Source: Massilia atriviolacea (GTDB lineage Bacteria > Pseudomonadota > Gammaproteobacteria > Burkholderiales > Burkholderiaceae_D). From it: DNA of 64,000 nucleotides. Both the position numbers and the translations under genes were made by a program. Location of the stretch: the NCBI RefSeq assembly GCF_003953935.1, contig NZ_RXLQ01000009.1:277390-341389 (forward strand), in the 5' to 3' direction. Shown here piece after piece: positions 24,370-32,874 of the stretch. The first letter of the stretch is position 1. Every line of letters starts with the position of its first letter. The notes beneath the pieces were generated by a model. That model made no database searches and was not told where the DNA came from. It saw only the letters and a program-made list of their open reading frames with translations.

Positions 24370-25887
24370 TCAGCGCTTGCGGCGCTGCAGGTCGAGCGAC
24401 GTGACCTTGGCAAAATCGATCGGCTTGACGATATGGTCGTCGAAGCCCGCTTCCATGGCCTGCTCGCGGTCGCGCGCCTGGCCGTAGCCGGTCAGCGCGA
24501 CCAGCAGCGCGTCGTCCATGCCGGGCAATTCCCGCATTTTGGCCGCCACCTGGTAACCGCTCATGTCGGGCAGGCCGATATCGAGGAACACATACGCGGG
24601 CCTGAATTGCGCCGCGCGTTCGAGCGCCTGCTGGCCGTTGTAGGCGACCTTCACATCGTGGCCGCCGATGCCGAGCAGCTCGGCCAGCATGTCGGCCGCA
24701 TCGACGTTATCGTCCACCACCAGGATGCGCGTCGCCGCCGCATCGGCGCCGGCAGCTTGCGCGCCGGCGTCGCCGCTGCCGATGGCGTCGATCGGCAGGC
24801 GCACTTCGAACACGCTGCCCTGGTCCACGCCGGCGCTCGACGCGCTGACGGTCCCGTGATGCAGGGTGACCAGCGTGCGCACCAGCGACAGGCCGATACC
24901 CAGGCCATCCTGCACCCGGTCCGGCGTAAAGCCATCCTGCGCGAACAGGTCGAAAATCACATCGAGCTTGTTGGCGGCGATGCCGATGCCGTTGTCCGCC
25001 ACGCGGATCACGATTTCCTGCCCGGCCACCTCGGCGCTGAGCTTGACGATCCCGCCCGGCGGCGTGAACTTGAAGGCGTTATGCAGCAGGTTGCCGACGA
25101 TTTGCCCCAGCCGCACATGGTCGCCGCTAAGCCACACTTCGTGCGCCGGCAGCGCCACTTCCAGGCGCTGGTTGCGGCTCTCGGCGATGTGCGCCACCGA
25201 CTCGCGCGCGCTGCCGATAAAGGTTTGCAGCTCCACCCGCTCTTCGTGCAGCGTGATCTTGCCCTTCGAAATACGGGCCACGTCGAGCAGGTCTTCGACC
25301 AGCCGCACCAGGTGGCCGGTGTGGCGCAAGATGGTCTGGCGCGCCTTGTCCTGGCGTTCCGGCACGTTGGGGTCGAGCCGGCACAGGAGCTCGACCGCGT
25401 TGCGGATCGGCCCCAGGGGATTGCGCAGTTCATGCGCCAGGGTGGCCAGGAATTCGTCCTTGCGGCGGTCCACGTCGCGCAGTTCGCGCTCCACCTGTCC
25501 CAGGCGCAGCAGCGCCTTGACGTTGGCGACCAGTTCTTCCGGTTCGATCGGCTCGAACAGATAGTTGTCGGCCCCGCCTTCGAGCGCGCGGATCTTGTCG
25601 GCCACGCCGATGTACGAGGCGGACGTTTGCAGCACCAGCACGGCGCGCGTTTCCGGGTCGGCCTTGAGCAGGCGGCACACTTCGAAGCCGTTGATGTCCG
25701 GGAGCTTGACGTCGAGCAGGACCAGGTCCGGCTTGTCTTCGCGCGCGCGCAGCAGGGCCGAGTTGCCGTCGGCAGCTTCGATCACGCGGAAACCGGCACG
25801 CGTGAGGATGCGCGACTTGGCGTAGCGCGCGCCTTCGCTGTCGTCGACGTTGAGGATCAGTGAATCGGCAAATGACGTGGACTGCAT
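24370..25887 (-). CDS. Receiver - histidine kinase - receiver hybrid protein
   Basis: Cytoplasmic two-component protein of 505 residues without membrane segments. It has an N-terminal receiver (about 10-125; phosphoacceptor Asp in LVLLDVKLPDING), HisKA (DEFLATLAHELRNPLGPI), HATPase (N-box GNLLHNAFKF, DNGIGI, GLGIGLSLVR) and a C-terminal receiver (about 385-500; VFLDIGLPDMSGYQ). Both receivers keep their acidic pocket and Lys (PIEPEE region, IVKPIDF). The start is the ATG at 25887, eight bases after the upstream kinase stop. It is the last gene of the stressosome operon and a plausible signalling output in place of sigma-B. No DNA-binding domain is present, so a downstream partner must exist elsewhere. 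Confidence 0.88.
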   Translation of the reverse strand: MQSTSFADSLILNVDDSEGARYAKSRILTRAGFRVIEAADGNSALLRAREDKPDLVLLDVKLPDINGFEVCRLLKADPETRAVLVLQTSASYIGVADKIRALEGGADNYLFEPIEPEELVANVKALLRLGQVERELRDVDRRKDEFLATLAHELRNPLGPIRNAVELLCRLDPNVPERQDKARQTILRHTGHLVRLVEDLLDVARISKGKITLHEERVELQTFIGSARESVAHIAESRNQRLEVALPAHEVWLSGDHVRLGQIVGNLLHNAFKFTPPGGIVKLSAEVAGQEIVIRVADNGIGIAANKLDVIFDLFAQDGFTPDRVQDGLGIGLSLVRTLVTLHHGTVSASSAGVDQGSVFEVRLPIDAIGSGDAGAQAAGADAAATRILVVDDNVDAADMLAELLGIGGHDVKVAYNGQQALERAAQFRPAYVFLDIGLPDMSGYQVAAKMRELPGMDDALLVALTGYGQARDREQAMEAGFDDHIVKPIDFAKVTSLDLQRRKR

Positions 25888-25895
25888 GGTGGACC

Positions 25896-27287
25896 TCAAT
25901 CCGGTGAAAGTGAATGCGGCATGGTGGCGGCCTCGCCTCCCTGCGCCGTGTAATTGATCGGAACCGACACATGGAACACGGAACCGGCGCCCGGCACGCT
26001 CTCGACGCCGACCGACCCGCCCAGCAGGTCGGCCAGCTTGCGGCACAGCGGCAAACCGAGGCCGGTGCCCTTCACGCGCGTCTGCAGGCGGTTCTCGATC
26101 TGGCTGAATTCCTCGAAAATGAAGGCCTGGTCGGCGGCGGCGATCCCCAGCCCGGTGTCGGCGACGCTGAACCGCATCATACCCTGCCCGGGAACCAGGG
26201 CCGCAAGAACCGTGATGTCGCCCTGTTCGGTGTACTTGATCGCGTTCGAAATGAAATTGCGCAGGATTTGCGACAGCTTGCCCTGGTCGCTGACCAGCGC
26301 CAGGCCGGGCGGCGGTTCCTGGAAGGTCAGCGCGACGGCGGAACCGCCCAGCAATGGCCGCAGCAGGCCGCGCAAGGTGCTGAACATCTCGGCCACCATG
26401 AAGCGTTCGGCGCGCACATCGACCTTGCCCGCTTCGATCTTGGCCAGGTCGAGCAGGTCGTCGACCATCTCGTTGAGGGCGACGGTCCCCTGCAGGATAT
26501 AGCTGACCTGTTTCTCCTGCCCTTCCGACAGTTCGCCGTCGGCGCGCGCCAGCAGCAGCTTGGCCAGCGCCCGGATCGAACTGAGTGGGGTGCGGAATTC
26601 GTGGCTCATGTTCGACAGGAAGCGCGTCTTGGCCTGGTCGGCGCGGCGCAGGTGCTCGGCCTTTTCGTCGAGCTCCGCGTACAGCACCTTGACGGCGCGG
26701 TTGTTCTCTTCCAGCTCGCGCGTCAGTTGCAGCAGTTCTTCCTGGCGCGCCTTGAGTTCGTCGAGGGTGCCGAGCAGTTCCTGGTTCTGCTGCTGCACTT
26801 CGCCCAGCATCGAATCGGGCGCCAGTGCGCTCAGATGGGCGCACATCTCGCCCACCATGCGCGCCGTCATGCGCGGCGCGTCGCCGGCGAAGCGCTTCTG
26901 CAGCACGATCTGGGTACCGCTGCCGGCGGCTGTGCGGATATCGCAGCGGTCCATCAGGCGGCGCGCGCCGAGGATGCCCAGGCCCATGCCGGTGGCCGAC
27001 TGGTAGCGCCCGGACAGCACCAGATCGAGGTCGGCGATGCCCGGTCCCTGGTCGTCGATGCGGATCTGCAGCGCCTGCGCGCCGTCGGCCTCCTCGATCG
27101 AAAACTCGACCCGGCCGCCGTGCGCATAATTGAAGACGTTGCGCGCGAACTCCGACACCGAGGTCGCGATGCGCACCTGATCCTGCATGGCGAAGCCGCA
27201 CAGCACCGCGATCTCGCGCGCGCGCTGGCGGGCGCCGACCACATCGAGCTCGGTGCCGATGGCGATCTTGAGGATGCGCAGCGACAT
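25896..27287 (-). CDS. Histidine kinase with N-terminal RsbT/RsbW-like ATPase domain
   Basis: Soluble kinase of 463 residues with two GHKL-type ATPase modules. The first (about 10-130) is RsbT-like (SVSEFARNVFNYAHGG N-box, DDQGPGIAD, ATGMGLGILGARRL). A coiled coil follows (about 160-215; QQNQELLGTLDELKARQEEL). Then come HisKA (KTRFLSNMSHEFRTPLSSI) and HATPase (NFISNAIKYTE, DTGLGIA, GTGLGLPLCRKLADLLGG). The start ATG overlaps the TAA of the upstream phosphatase gene by one base (TAATG), and MSLRILKIAIG begins directly with the ATPase fold. It sits between the RsbT/SpoIIE protein and the hybrid kinase. The first module suggests direct docking to a stressosome or STAS protein (inference). Confidence 0.85.
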   Translation of the reverse strand: MSLRILKIAIGTELDVVGARQRAREIAVLCGFAMQDQVRIATSVSEFARNVFNYAHGGRVEFSIEEADGAQALQIRIDDQGPGIADLDLVLSGRYQSATGMGLGILGARRLMDRCDIRTAAGSGTQIVLQKRFAGDAPRMTARMVGEMCAHLSALAPDSMLGEVQQQNQELLGTLDELKARQEELLQLTRELEENNRAVKVLYAELDEKAEHLRRADQAKTRFLSNMSHEFRTPLSSIRALAKLLLARADGELSEGQEKQVSYILQGTVALNEMVDDLLDLAKIEAGKVDVRAERFMVAEMFSTLRGLLRPLLGGSAVALTFQEPPPGLALVSDQGKLSQILRNFISNAIKYTEQGDITVLAALVPGQGMMRFSVADTGLGIAAADQAFIFEEFSQIENRLQTRVKGTGLGLPLCRKLADLLGGSVGVESVPGAGSVFHVSVPINYTAQGGEAATMPHSLSPD

Positions 27288-28315
27288 TAGCCGAACCTCC
27301 GCTCGCGCACCACCAGCACGCTGGCGTCGTCGCGCTGGCGCGCAAAATCGCGGTACAGCACGGCCGCGATCAGGGCCGGATGGCGCAAGGCCAGGCCCGG
27401 ATAGGCATCCAGGTCCCAGCGCGTTCCCAGGCCGTCGGAATGCATGATCAGCGTGGCCTCCGGCGTCCATGGATGGGTGAACATCTGCACCTTGCGCAGG
27501 TTGCTGCCGACGATGCCGTTATGCGACATCAGATGGCGGCGCGCCGTGCCGTCGAAAATGCAGCCGGCGATATTGCCGATGCCCGCGAACGTCAGCTCGC
27601 CGGCGTCGCAATCGATGGCGGCGATCGCCACCGCCGCGCCGCGCGTGCCGTGCAGGGCGCCGTGCGCCAGCTGCATCAGTTCCGACACGCCCACCGCCGG
27701 GCGGTCGGCCACCAGCGCCACCGCCGCTTCCGAGGCGACGGCGGCGTGCGGGCCGTGGCCCAGGCCATCGGCCATGCCGACCGTCAGGCCCCACCTGGGG
27801 AAACCGACGTCCCAGGCGTCGCCGCAGACTTCCTCGCTGGGAATCGGCAGGCACACCGCGCCCACTTCCCAGTCCTGCAACGGCGCGCCGGCGGGGCCGT
27901 TCCAGACCGTCATGAACAGTGCGGTGCCCTGGCCCTCGGCCGAATAGATATCGAATTCCGGCGCCAGGCGGCCGATCGCGCCCAGGCCCACGCCATACGT
28001 GCCGGCGGTGGAATTGCCGTCCTCCATGCGCAGCGCCACATTGGCCATGCCGGGACCGCGGTCGAGCGCGATCACTTCCACCCCGGCGCGCTCGCCCGCG
28101 TGCAGCGCGCGCAGCAGGATTTCGCCCTCGCCCGCATGCTTGACGATGTTGGTGGCCGCCTCGGTGATGACGATGGCCAGCTGGCCGGCGCGCGTTTCGT
28201 CGAAGTCGAGCTGGCGCGCCAGCGTGTTGCCGGCGCGCCGGGCTGCCGCTATTTCGCTCGATTCACCTACATGAAACGTCGCCTGCCTGCCTAATCGGTT
28301 CAAAACAGCTTCCAT
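27287..28315 (-). CDS. RsbT-like ATPase fused to SpoIIE/RsbX-type phosphatase
   Basis: Protein of up to 342 residues. The N-terminal half (about 15-135) is an anti-sigma/RsbT-type ATPase (IVITEAATNIVKHAG N-box, LDRGPGMAN, STAGTYGVGLGAIGRLA). The C-terminal half is a PP2C-like SpoIIE/RsbX phosphatase (about 150-340; GDAWDVGFPRWGLTVGMADGLGHGPHA metal motif, LIMHSDGLGTRWDL). It probably dephosphorylates RsbR/RsbS to reset the stressosome. The start overlaps the end of rsbT by 16 bp; there is no strong ribosome site, so translation may be coupled, and a slightly later start is possible. This fused form is common in Gram-negative stressosome loci. Confidence 0.85.
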   Translation of the reverse strand: MEAVLNRLGRQATFHVGESSEIAAARRAGNTLARQLDFDETRAGQLAIVITEAATNIVKHAGEGEILLRALHAGERAGVEVIALDRGPGMANVALRMEDGNSTAGTYGVGLGAIGRLAPEFDIYSAEGQGTALFMTVWNGPAGAPLQDWEVGAVCLPIPSEEVCGDAWDVGFPRWGLTVGMADGLGHGPHAAVASEAAVALVADRPAVGVSELMQLAHGALHGTRGAAVAIAAIDCDAGELTFAGIGNIAGCIFDGTARRHLMSHNGIVGSNLRKVQMFTHPWTPEATLIMHSDGLGTRWDLDAYPGLALRHPALIAAVLYRDFARQRDDASVLVVRERRFG

Positions 28316-28716
28316 TTCGCGATGGTGACGGTGGTGCCCTGGCCCGGCGCGCTGTCGAGAATGAAGTCGTCGGCCAGGCGGCGCGCGCCGGACAGGCCCA
28401 GGCCCATCCCGCCGCCGCTGGTATAGCCGTCGGTCAGCGCCAGGTCGATATCGGCGATGCCGGGACCCTGGTCGATGAAGCTGACCTTGACGCCGCGCTT
28501 GCCGCCGCGCTCGACCAGTTCGAGTTCGGCGCGTCCGCCGCCGCCGTAGCGCAGCGTATTGCGCGCCAGTTCGCTGGCGGCGGTCACCATCTTGGTCTGT
28601 TCGATCAGGGAGAATTTGAGCGCGACCATTTCATCGCGCACCAGCTTGCGCAGGCGGACCACATCTTCGTCGGTGATCAGGGGTGCGTGGACCAGGCCGT
28701 CGGCGGCGGCGCTCAC
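28300..28716 (-). CDS. rsbT: RsbT switch kinase of the stressosome
   Basis: Serine/threonine kinase of the GHKL fold, about 138 residues. It phosphorylates STAS domains of RsbR and RsbS, and when released passes the stress signal on. Motifs: ASELARNTLRYGGGG (N-box), IDQGPGIADIDLAL, GGGMGLGLSGARRLADDF. I chose the GTG at 28716: an upstream ATG at 28809 would overlap rsbS by 65 bp and add non-conserved sequence, whereas the GTG gives the usual RsbT length and has a GGGG stretch before it. It follows rsbS by 28 bp. Confidence 0.85.
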   Translation of the reverse strand: MSAAADGLVHAPLITDEDVVRLRKLVRDEMVALKFSLIEQTKMVTAASELARNTLRYGGGGRAELELVERGGKRGVKVSFIDQGPGIADIDLALTDGYTSGGGMGLGLSGARRLADDFILDSAPGQGTTVTIAKWKLF

Positions 28717-28744
28717 GGCACGCCCCGCCGTTGTGCCGGGGCGG

Positions 28745-29101
28745 TCATTCCCGTTCCTGCTGCAGCAGTGCCAGGCCGCGTTCGACATTGAGCGCGGTGC
28801 TGACGCCATCGAGCGTCAGGCCCAGCTCCACCAGCGTGATCGCCACGGCCGGCTGCATCCCCACCAGCACCGTGCGTGCGTCCAGGATGCGCGCCATGGC
28901 CGCCGTATGGCTGATCATGCGGCCGATGAAGGAGTCGACGATGTCGAGCGCCGAAATATCGATCAGGACCCCGGTGGCGCGGTCCTTGACGATGCGCGCG
29001 GTCAGGTCGTCCTGCAGGGTCATGGCCAGGCGGTCGTGCATGTCGACCTGGATGGTCACCAGCAGCAGACGGCCCATTTTCAGGATGGGAATGCGTTCCA
29101 T
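28745..29101 (-). CDS. rsbS: RsbS stressosome STAS scaffold protein
   Basis: A single STAS-domain protein of 118 residues that forms the stressosome core with RsbR. The phosphorylatable serine is present in the conserved DIVDSFIGRM motif, preceded by GVLIDISALD. Its length fits RsbS exactly. It starts three bases after the rsbR stop, so the two are almost certainly co-translated and made in a fixed ratio. Confidence 0.92.
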   Translation of the reverse strand: MERIPILKMGRLLLVTIQVDMHDRLAMTLQDDLTARIVKDRATGVLIDISALDIVDSFIGRMISHTAAMARILDARTVLVGMQPAVAITLVELGLTLDGVSTALNVERGLALLQQERE

Positions 29102-29104
29102 GGC

Positions 29105-29971
29105 TTAGCGCGCGTTGTGCGGATGGGTGATGGTCGAACCGGTGCGCTTGAGCGCGACCACGAAGGCGTCCGCCAGGGTGGCCTTGGTGACCACGTCTTC
29201 CAGGTTCACGCCGAGGTGCACGATGGTCTGCGCGATTTGCGGGCGGATGCCGCTGATGATGCAGTCGGCGCCCATCAGGCGCGCGGCGGCGATGGTTTTC
29301 AGCAGATGCTGGGCCACCAGCGTGTCCACGGTCGGCACGCCGGTGATGTCGATGATCGCGATCGAGGCGCCGGTGTCGACGATTTTCTGCAGCAGGTTTT
29401 CCATCACCACCTGGGTGCGGGCGCTGTCGAGGGTGCCGATCAGCGGCAGGGCCAGCACGCCTTCCCACAACTGGACGACGGGGGTGGACAACTCCAGCAG
29501 TTCCTGTTGCTGGCGCAGGATGACCTGCTCGCGCGCCTTCTGGTAGACCTCGATGGTGAACAGGCCGAGGCGGTCGAACAGCGCGCTGGTGACGGCGGTT
29601 TCCTCGACCATCCGGACCGGATCGTCGGCCAGGGCGGTGCGCAGGTGGGCGAACAGCGGCTCTTTCAGCGCGAAGATGAAGCTGGCCGTCTCGATCGACG
29701 AGAAGCCCTGGCGCACGCGCGCCTGGGAAATCTCGGCCAGCATGTGGCGGGTATCGTCCCAGGCGGCGCCTTCGATATCGATGGTGGCGCCGCGTTCCAG
29801 GGCCTGCACCAGCAGGGGCAGGAAACGCGTGGCTTGCTGGCGCAGTTCGGCCTCGGCGTTCTTGTCGCGCCGAATCATCCGCGTCATCAGTCCCGACAGC
29901 CACACTTCCAGCAGCTCATCTTCGAACTTGGTGATAATCAGGGCTAACTGCGTGCTTTTGTCGTTGCTCAT
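29105..29971 (-). CDS. rsbR: RsbR-type stressosome sensor protein
   Basis: Protein of 288 residues with an N-terminal alpha-helical sensor domain (about 1-155; no recognised PAS or LOV residues) and a C-terminal STAS domain (about 165-280). The STAS part has the RsbR signature TPVVQLWEGVLALPLIGTLDSAR and the phospho-threonine region IDITGVPTVDTLVA. In Bacillus relatives these N-domains form turrets that sense stress. It is the first gene of the six-gene operon and has AAGGAT upstream. The stimulus cannot be read from the sequence. Confidence 0.9.
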   Translation of the reverse strand: MSNDKSTQLALIITKFEDELLEVWLSGLMTRMIRRDKNAEAELRQQATRFLPLLVQALERGATIDIEGAAWDDTRHMLAEISQARVRQGFSSIETASFIFALKEPLFAHLRTALADDPVRMVEETAVTSALFDRLGLFTIEVYQKAREQVILRQQQELLELSTPVVQLWEGVLALPLIGTLDSARTQVVMENLLQKIVDTGASIAIIDITGVPTVDTLVAQHLLKTIAAARLMGADCIISGIRPQIAQTIVHLGVNLEDVVTKATLADAFVVALKRTGSTITHPHNAR

Positions 29972-30045
29972 TGGATCCTTAGGGAGTGTTCTGCTGAGAT
30001 GGGGAAGGATAGGCGGACCGGTCCCGGCCAGCGCAATACCGCCAT

Positions 30046-30051
30046 ATTATA
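30046..30051 (-). promoter_or_regulatory. Possible -10 element for the stressosome operon
   Basis: TATAAT read on the minus strand, about 75 bp before the rsbR start, within a locally AT-rich stretch. No good -35 hexamer lies at 16-18 bp, so this is only a candidate. Confidence 0.35.
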
Positions 30052-30172
30052 TAGATACTGGACAACACACCGTGCACAATTAGTAGAGTCTCCGCCGCCC
30101 CGCCGATCGCGTCCGGCGCACCATTGCAAGCGAGCGTAGGAAGTCTGATCACCCAAACCCCGGCAAGTTCCC

Positions 30173-30500
30173 ACAACCGGGGTCAGAGCTTTAATTAGCA
30201 ACATTTCCTCACCTACAAGCGGGGTCTGACCTCTGATTCGAACCATTTCTTCCCCCGCCAAAGACCGCTGAACCAAACGACGTTGAAAGCTGCGATATCC
30301 GGCAAAAGTGGTGTCGAAGCGACATCCTGACGCGCGCCGACGCAAAAAACCGGGGAGCTCCCCCGGTTTCTTAAACCTAAAGCGCGACATGTTTCGAATC
30401 GGAGGTCGGCCCCCTGTTGGGGAATGTGAAATATTTCCAATTAAAGCTCTGACCCCGGTTGGGGGTGTTGCCAATTAAAGCTCTGACCCCGGTTGGGGTG
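30173..30500. mobile_element. MITE-like inverted-repeat element, copy 1 (nested REP arms)
   Basis: Non-coding element filling the gap between rsbR and the chemoreceptor gene. The outer arm AACCGGGGTCAGAGCTTTAA starts at 30175 and recurs inverted at 30437-30462 and again, 34 bp on, at 30471-30496. An inner inverted pair (GACCTCYGATTCGAA) lies at about 30228-30243 and 30393-30408. The middle carries a terminator hairpin. A second element with the same nested layout lies at 61730-61956. No transposase is encoded, so it would be moved, if at all, by an enzyme elsewhere, such as a RAYT-type transposase. The last copy begins directly after the chemoreceptor stop codon. Confidence 0.65.
30344..30369 (-). 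terminator. Intrinsic terminator for the chemoreceptor gene, inside the repeat element
   Basis: On the minus strand a 9-bp stem (AAACCGGGG / CCCCGGTTT) with a five-base loop is followed by TTTTTTGCG. It is about 130 bp beyond the chemoreceptor stop and is the best termination signal for that gene. It lies within the repeat element. Confidence 0.75.
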
Positions 30501-32225
30501 TCAGAACTCTTCCCATTCCTTGTCGCCGGCGGGGACCGGGCGGGCGGGGGCGGGTTTGGCTTTGCTGGCCGGCAGGCGCACCGCCGGCGACGAACGCGCG
30601 ACCGCGACGCTGCGATGCTGCGCGGCACGCACCGCCGGCGCCGCCGCCACGTGCTGCTCGCTAATCTTGAAAACACTGACCGCTTCGGCCAGGCTGGCCG
30701 CCTGGTGCTTCATCGCTTCCGCCGCCGCGGCCGCTTCTTCGACCAGCGCCGCGTTTTGCTGCGTCACCGTATCCATCTGGCTGATGGCGTCGTTGATCTG
30801 GTCGATACCCACGTTTTGTTCGCCGCTGGCAACGGCGATCTCGCCGATGATCGAGGTGACCCGCTGCACGCTGGCGACCACTTCGTTCATCGTGTTGCCG
30901 GCCTGCCCCACCAGCTTGCTGCCGGTTTCGACCTTGTCGACCGAGTCGCCGATCAGGGCCTTGATTTCCTTGGCCGCCGCCGCCGAACGCTGGGCCAGAT
31001 TGCGCACTTCCGACGCCACCACGGCAAAGCCGCGCCCCTGCTCGCCCGCGCGCGCCGCTTCCACGGCCGCGTTCAGGGCCAGGATATTGGTCTGGAAAGC
31101 AATGCCGTCGATCACGCCGATGATGTCCACGATCTTGCGCGACGATTCGTTGATCGAACCCATGGTGTGGATCATTTGCGCCACCGCATCGCCGCCGCGC
31201 ACCGCCACCGTCGAGGCATCCCCGGCGAGCTTGCTGGCCTGGCTGGCGTTTTCGCCGTTCTGCTTCACGGTCGAGGTCAGTTCTTCCATGGCCGAGGCGG
31301 TTTGTTCCAGCGAACTGGCCTGCTCTTCGGTGCGGGCCGACAGATCCTGGTTGCCGTCGGCGATTTCGCTCGAGGCGCTGGCGATCGCATCGGTGCCGGC
31401 GCGCACCTTGCCGACGATCTCGGCCAGGCTGTCGTGCATGTCCTTGAGCGACTTGAGCAGCATGCCGATCTCATCGCTGCCGCGCGCTTCGATCGTGGTC
31501 GACAGGTCGCCGCTGGCGACGATGCGGGCGATATTCACGGCCTCGTCCAGCGGCCCGGTGATGCTGCGCACCAGCCACACCATGATCGCCGCGCCCACCA
31601 CCACCGTGATCAGCACGATCACCAGCAGTTCGATGGTGGCGGCGCGTTCGACGGCGGCCTGGTCCTTCGCCATGGCCAGCGTCAGCGCGCGCGATTCGGT
31701 GCCGATGTAGGTGACGATGGCGTCGATCTTCTGGGTCGGCTCGCGGTCCATGCCCTTGACCAGGTTGTCGACGATCTTGTAGCTGTCCGGATTGGCGCCA
31801 TCGTATTTTTGCAGCGCGCCAAGATAGTTTTTCCCGAGCTCGTCGGTGGCGCGCATGGCGTCGTCGACCAGCGGCGTTTTCAGCCCCAGCCCGGCGAGCA
31901 GGCCGTTGACCTTGGCCAGTTCGGCGCGCGTGGCCTCGCCGCTCTTGCGGAAGGAGGCGCTGTATTTGTCGAGCTGGGCCGGGTCGCTGCCGCGCAGCAG
32001 GATGTTCTTCCATTCCTGCACCTGGATCTTGAATTCGACCTGGGCGCTGCGCGCCGTGTCGACCGCCTCGGTCAGCTTGGCGGCCTGCTGCATCGCCAGC
32101 GCACTCTTGGCGTTGGCGCCGGACAGCGCCGACCAGGCGCCGATTCCCACCAATAACAATGCGGCAAAGAAGAAGGCGCCGAGCGCGCCAAGGCGCACGG
32201 CAATTCGGAGGTTGGCGAGTTTCAT
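30501..32225 (-). CDS. Methyl-accepting chemotaxis protein (Tar/Tsr type)
   Basis: Inner-membrane chemoreceptor of 574 residues. Membrane helix 1 (about 12-32) is followed by a periplasmic four-helix ligand domain, membrane helix 2 (about 190-212; [20 protein letters not shown]), HAMP and a long cytoplasmic signalling coiled coil with the CheA/CheW tip ([31 protein letters not shown]). The C-terminus is KEWEEF, like the NWETF pentapeptide that tethers CheR/CheB in enterobacteria. The ATG at 32225 has GAGAGA upstream; longer frames add non-family residues. The ligand is unknown. It stands alone, with no che genes beside it. Confidence 0.93.
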   Translation of the reverse strand: MKLANLRIAVRLGALGAFFFAALLLVGIGAWSALSGANAKSALAMQQAAKLTEAVDTARSAQVEFKIQVQEWKNILLRGSDPAQLDKYSASFRKSGEATRAELAKVNGLLAGLGLKTPLVDDAMRATDELGKNYLGALQKYDGANPDSYKIVDNLVKGMDREPTQKIDAIVTYIGTESRALTLAMAKDQAAVERAATIELLVIVLITVVVGAAIMVWLVRSITGPLDEAVNIARIVASGDLSTTIEARGSDEIGMLLKSLKDMHDSLAEIVGKVRAGTDAIASASSEIADGNQDLSARTEEQASSLEQTASAMEELTSTVKQNGENASQASKLAGDASTVAVRGGDAVAQMIHTMGSINESSRKIVDIIGVIDGIAFQTNILALNAAVEAARAGEQGRGFAVVASEVRNLAQRSAAAAKEIKALIGDSVDKVETGSKLVGQAGNTMNEVVASVQRVTSIIGEIAVASGEQNVGIDQINDAISQMDTVTQQNAALVEEAAAAAEAMKHQAASLAEAVSVFKISEQHVAAAPAVRAAQHRSVAVARSSPAVRLPASKAKPAPARPVPAGDKEWEEF

Positions 32226-32349
32226 GATCTCTCTCGGATGGTTGCATGGAGGCCGATAGCAGCGCTGTAAAGACGCGTGCTCTGCCATTCAATCATGCAC
32301 TCGCAAAACCCAAAAAGAAATACGTTTCAGTTAACTGACAACAAGTATT

Positions 32350-32874
32350 TCAGTCGGGTGCACACAGTTGCATCCGATACAGCCGGGTTCCCGTGTCTTC
32401 CGGTGTAAGGTGGACAATCTTGTCAAACCGCAGGCCCAGTTTTTCGAGCAGCGCGCCGGACGCCGTGTTGTCCGGCGAGGTAATCGCCAGCAGGCGCGCC
32501 AGCCGCAGCGTGTGGCGCGCGTAGTCGACCACGGCGCGCGCCGCCTCGATCGCATAGCCCTGGCCGCGCCAGGCCGGCAGGAAGGCGTAGCCGAGGTCGA
32601 CCTCGGGCAAGGTGTCGCGCTTGATCAGGCCGCACATGCCGATCGGCACGCCGCTGTCCTTCAGGGCCACCAGCCAGATGGCGTGGCCCAGCGTGGCCTG
32701 CATGCGCACCGGGCCGTTGTCGATGTGCTCGCGCGCCGCGTCCAGCGTGCGGATGCCGCGGTCGCCGATGTGCGCCAGGAAATCGGGGTCGTTGACCAGC
32801 TCCAGGTAGAACGGCGCATCGTCCTCCTGCACGGTGCGGATCGACAGGCGCGCGGTATCGAGGATGTGCTTCAA
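32350..32874 (-). CDS. GNAT-family N-acetyltransferase (RimJ-like)
   Basis: Acetyltransferase of 174 residues that would transfer acetyl from acetyl-CoA to an amine, possibly a protein N-terminus or small molecule. The acetyl-CoA loop is LPAWRGQGYAIEAA, followed by ITSPDNTASGALLEKLGL, as in the RimJ/RimL group. The start is a TTG whose last two bases are shared with the stop of the upstream acetyltransferase (TTGA), which fits translational coupling; no ATG fits the family N-terminus (LDTARLSIRTVQEDD). The substrate is unknown. Confidence 0.8.
   Translation of the reverse strand: MKHILDTARLSIRTVQEDDAPFYLELVNDPDFLAHIGDRGIRTLDAAREHIDNGPVRMQATLGHAIWLVALKDSGVPIGMCGLIKRDTLPEVDLGYAFLPAWRGQGYAIEAARAVVDYARHTLRLARLLAITSPDNTASGALLEKLGLRFDKIVHLTPEDTGTRLYRMQLCAPD

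Noticed and set aside
25888..27345. Extension of the receiver-kinase-receiver protein to 991 residues
   Set aside because: The added part is an off-frame reading of the RsbT-like kinase gene; the true start at 25887 begins a receiver domain.
28717..28809. Longer start for rsbT at 28809
   Set aside because: It would overlap rsbS by 65 bp and add residues outside the RsbT family; the GTG at 28716 gives the normal length.
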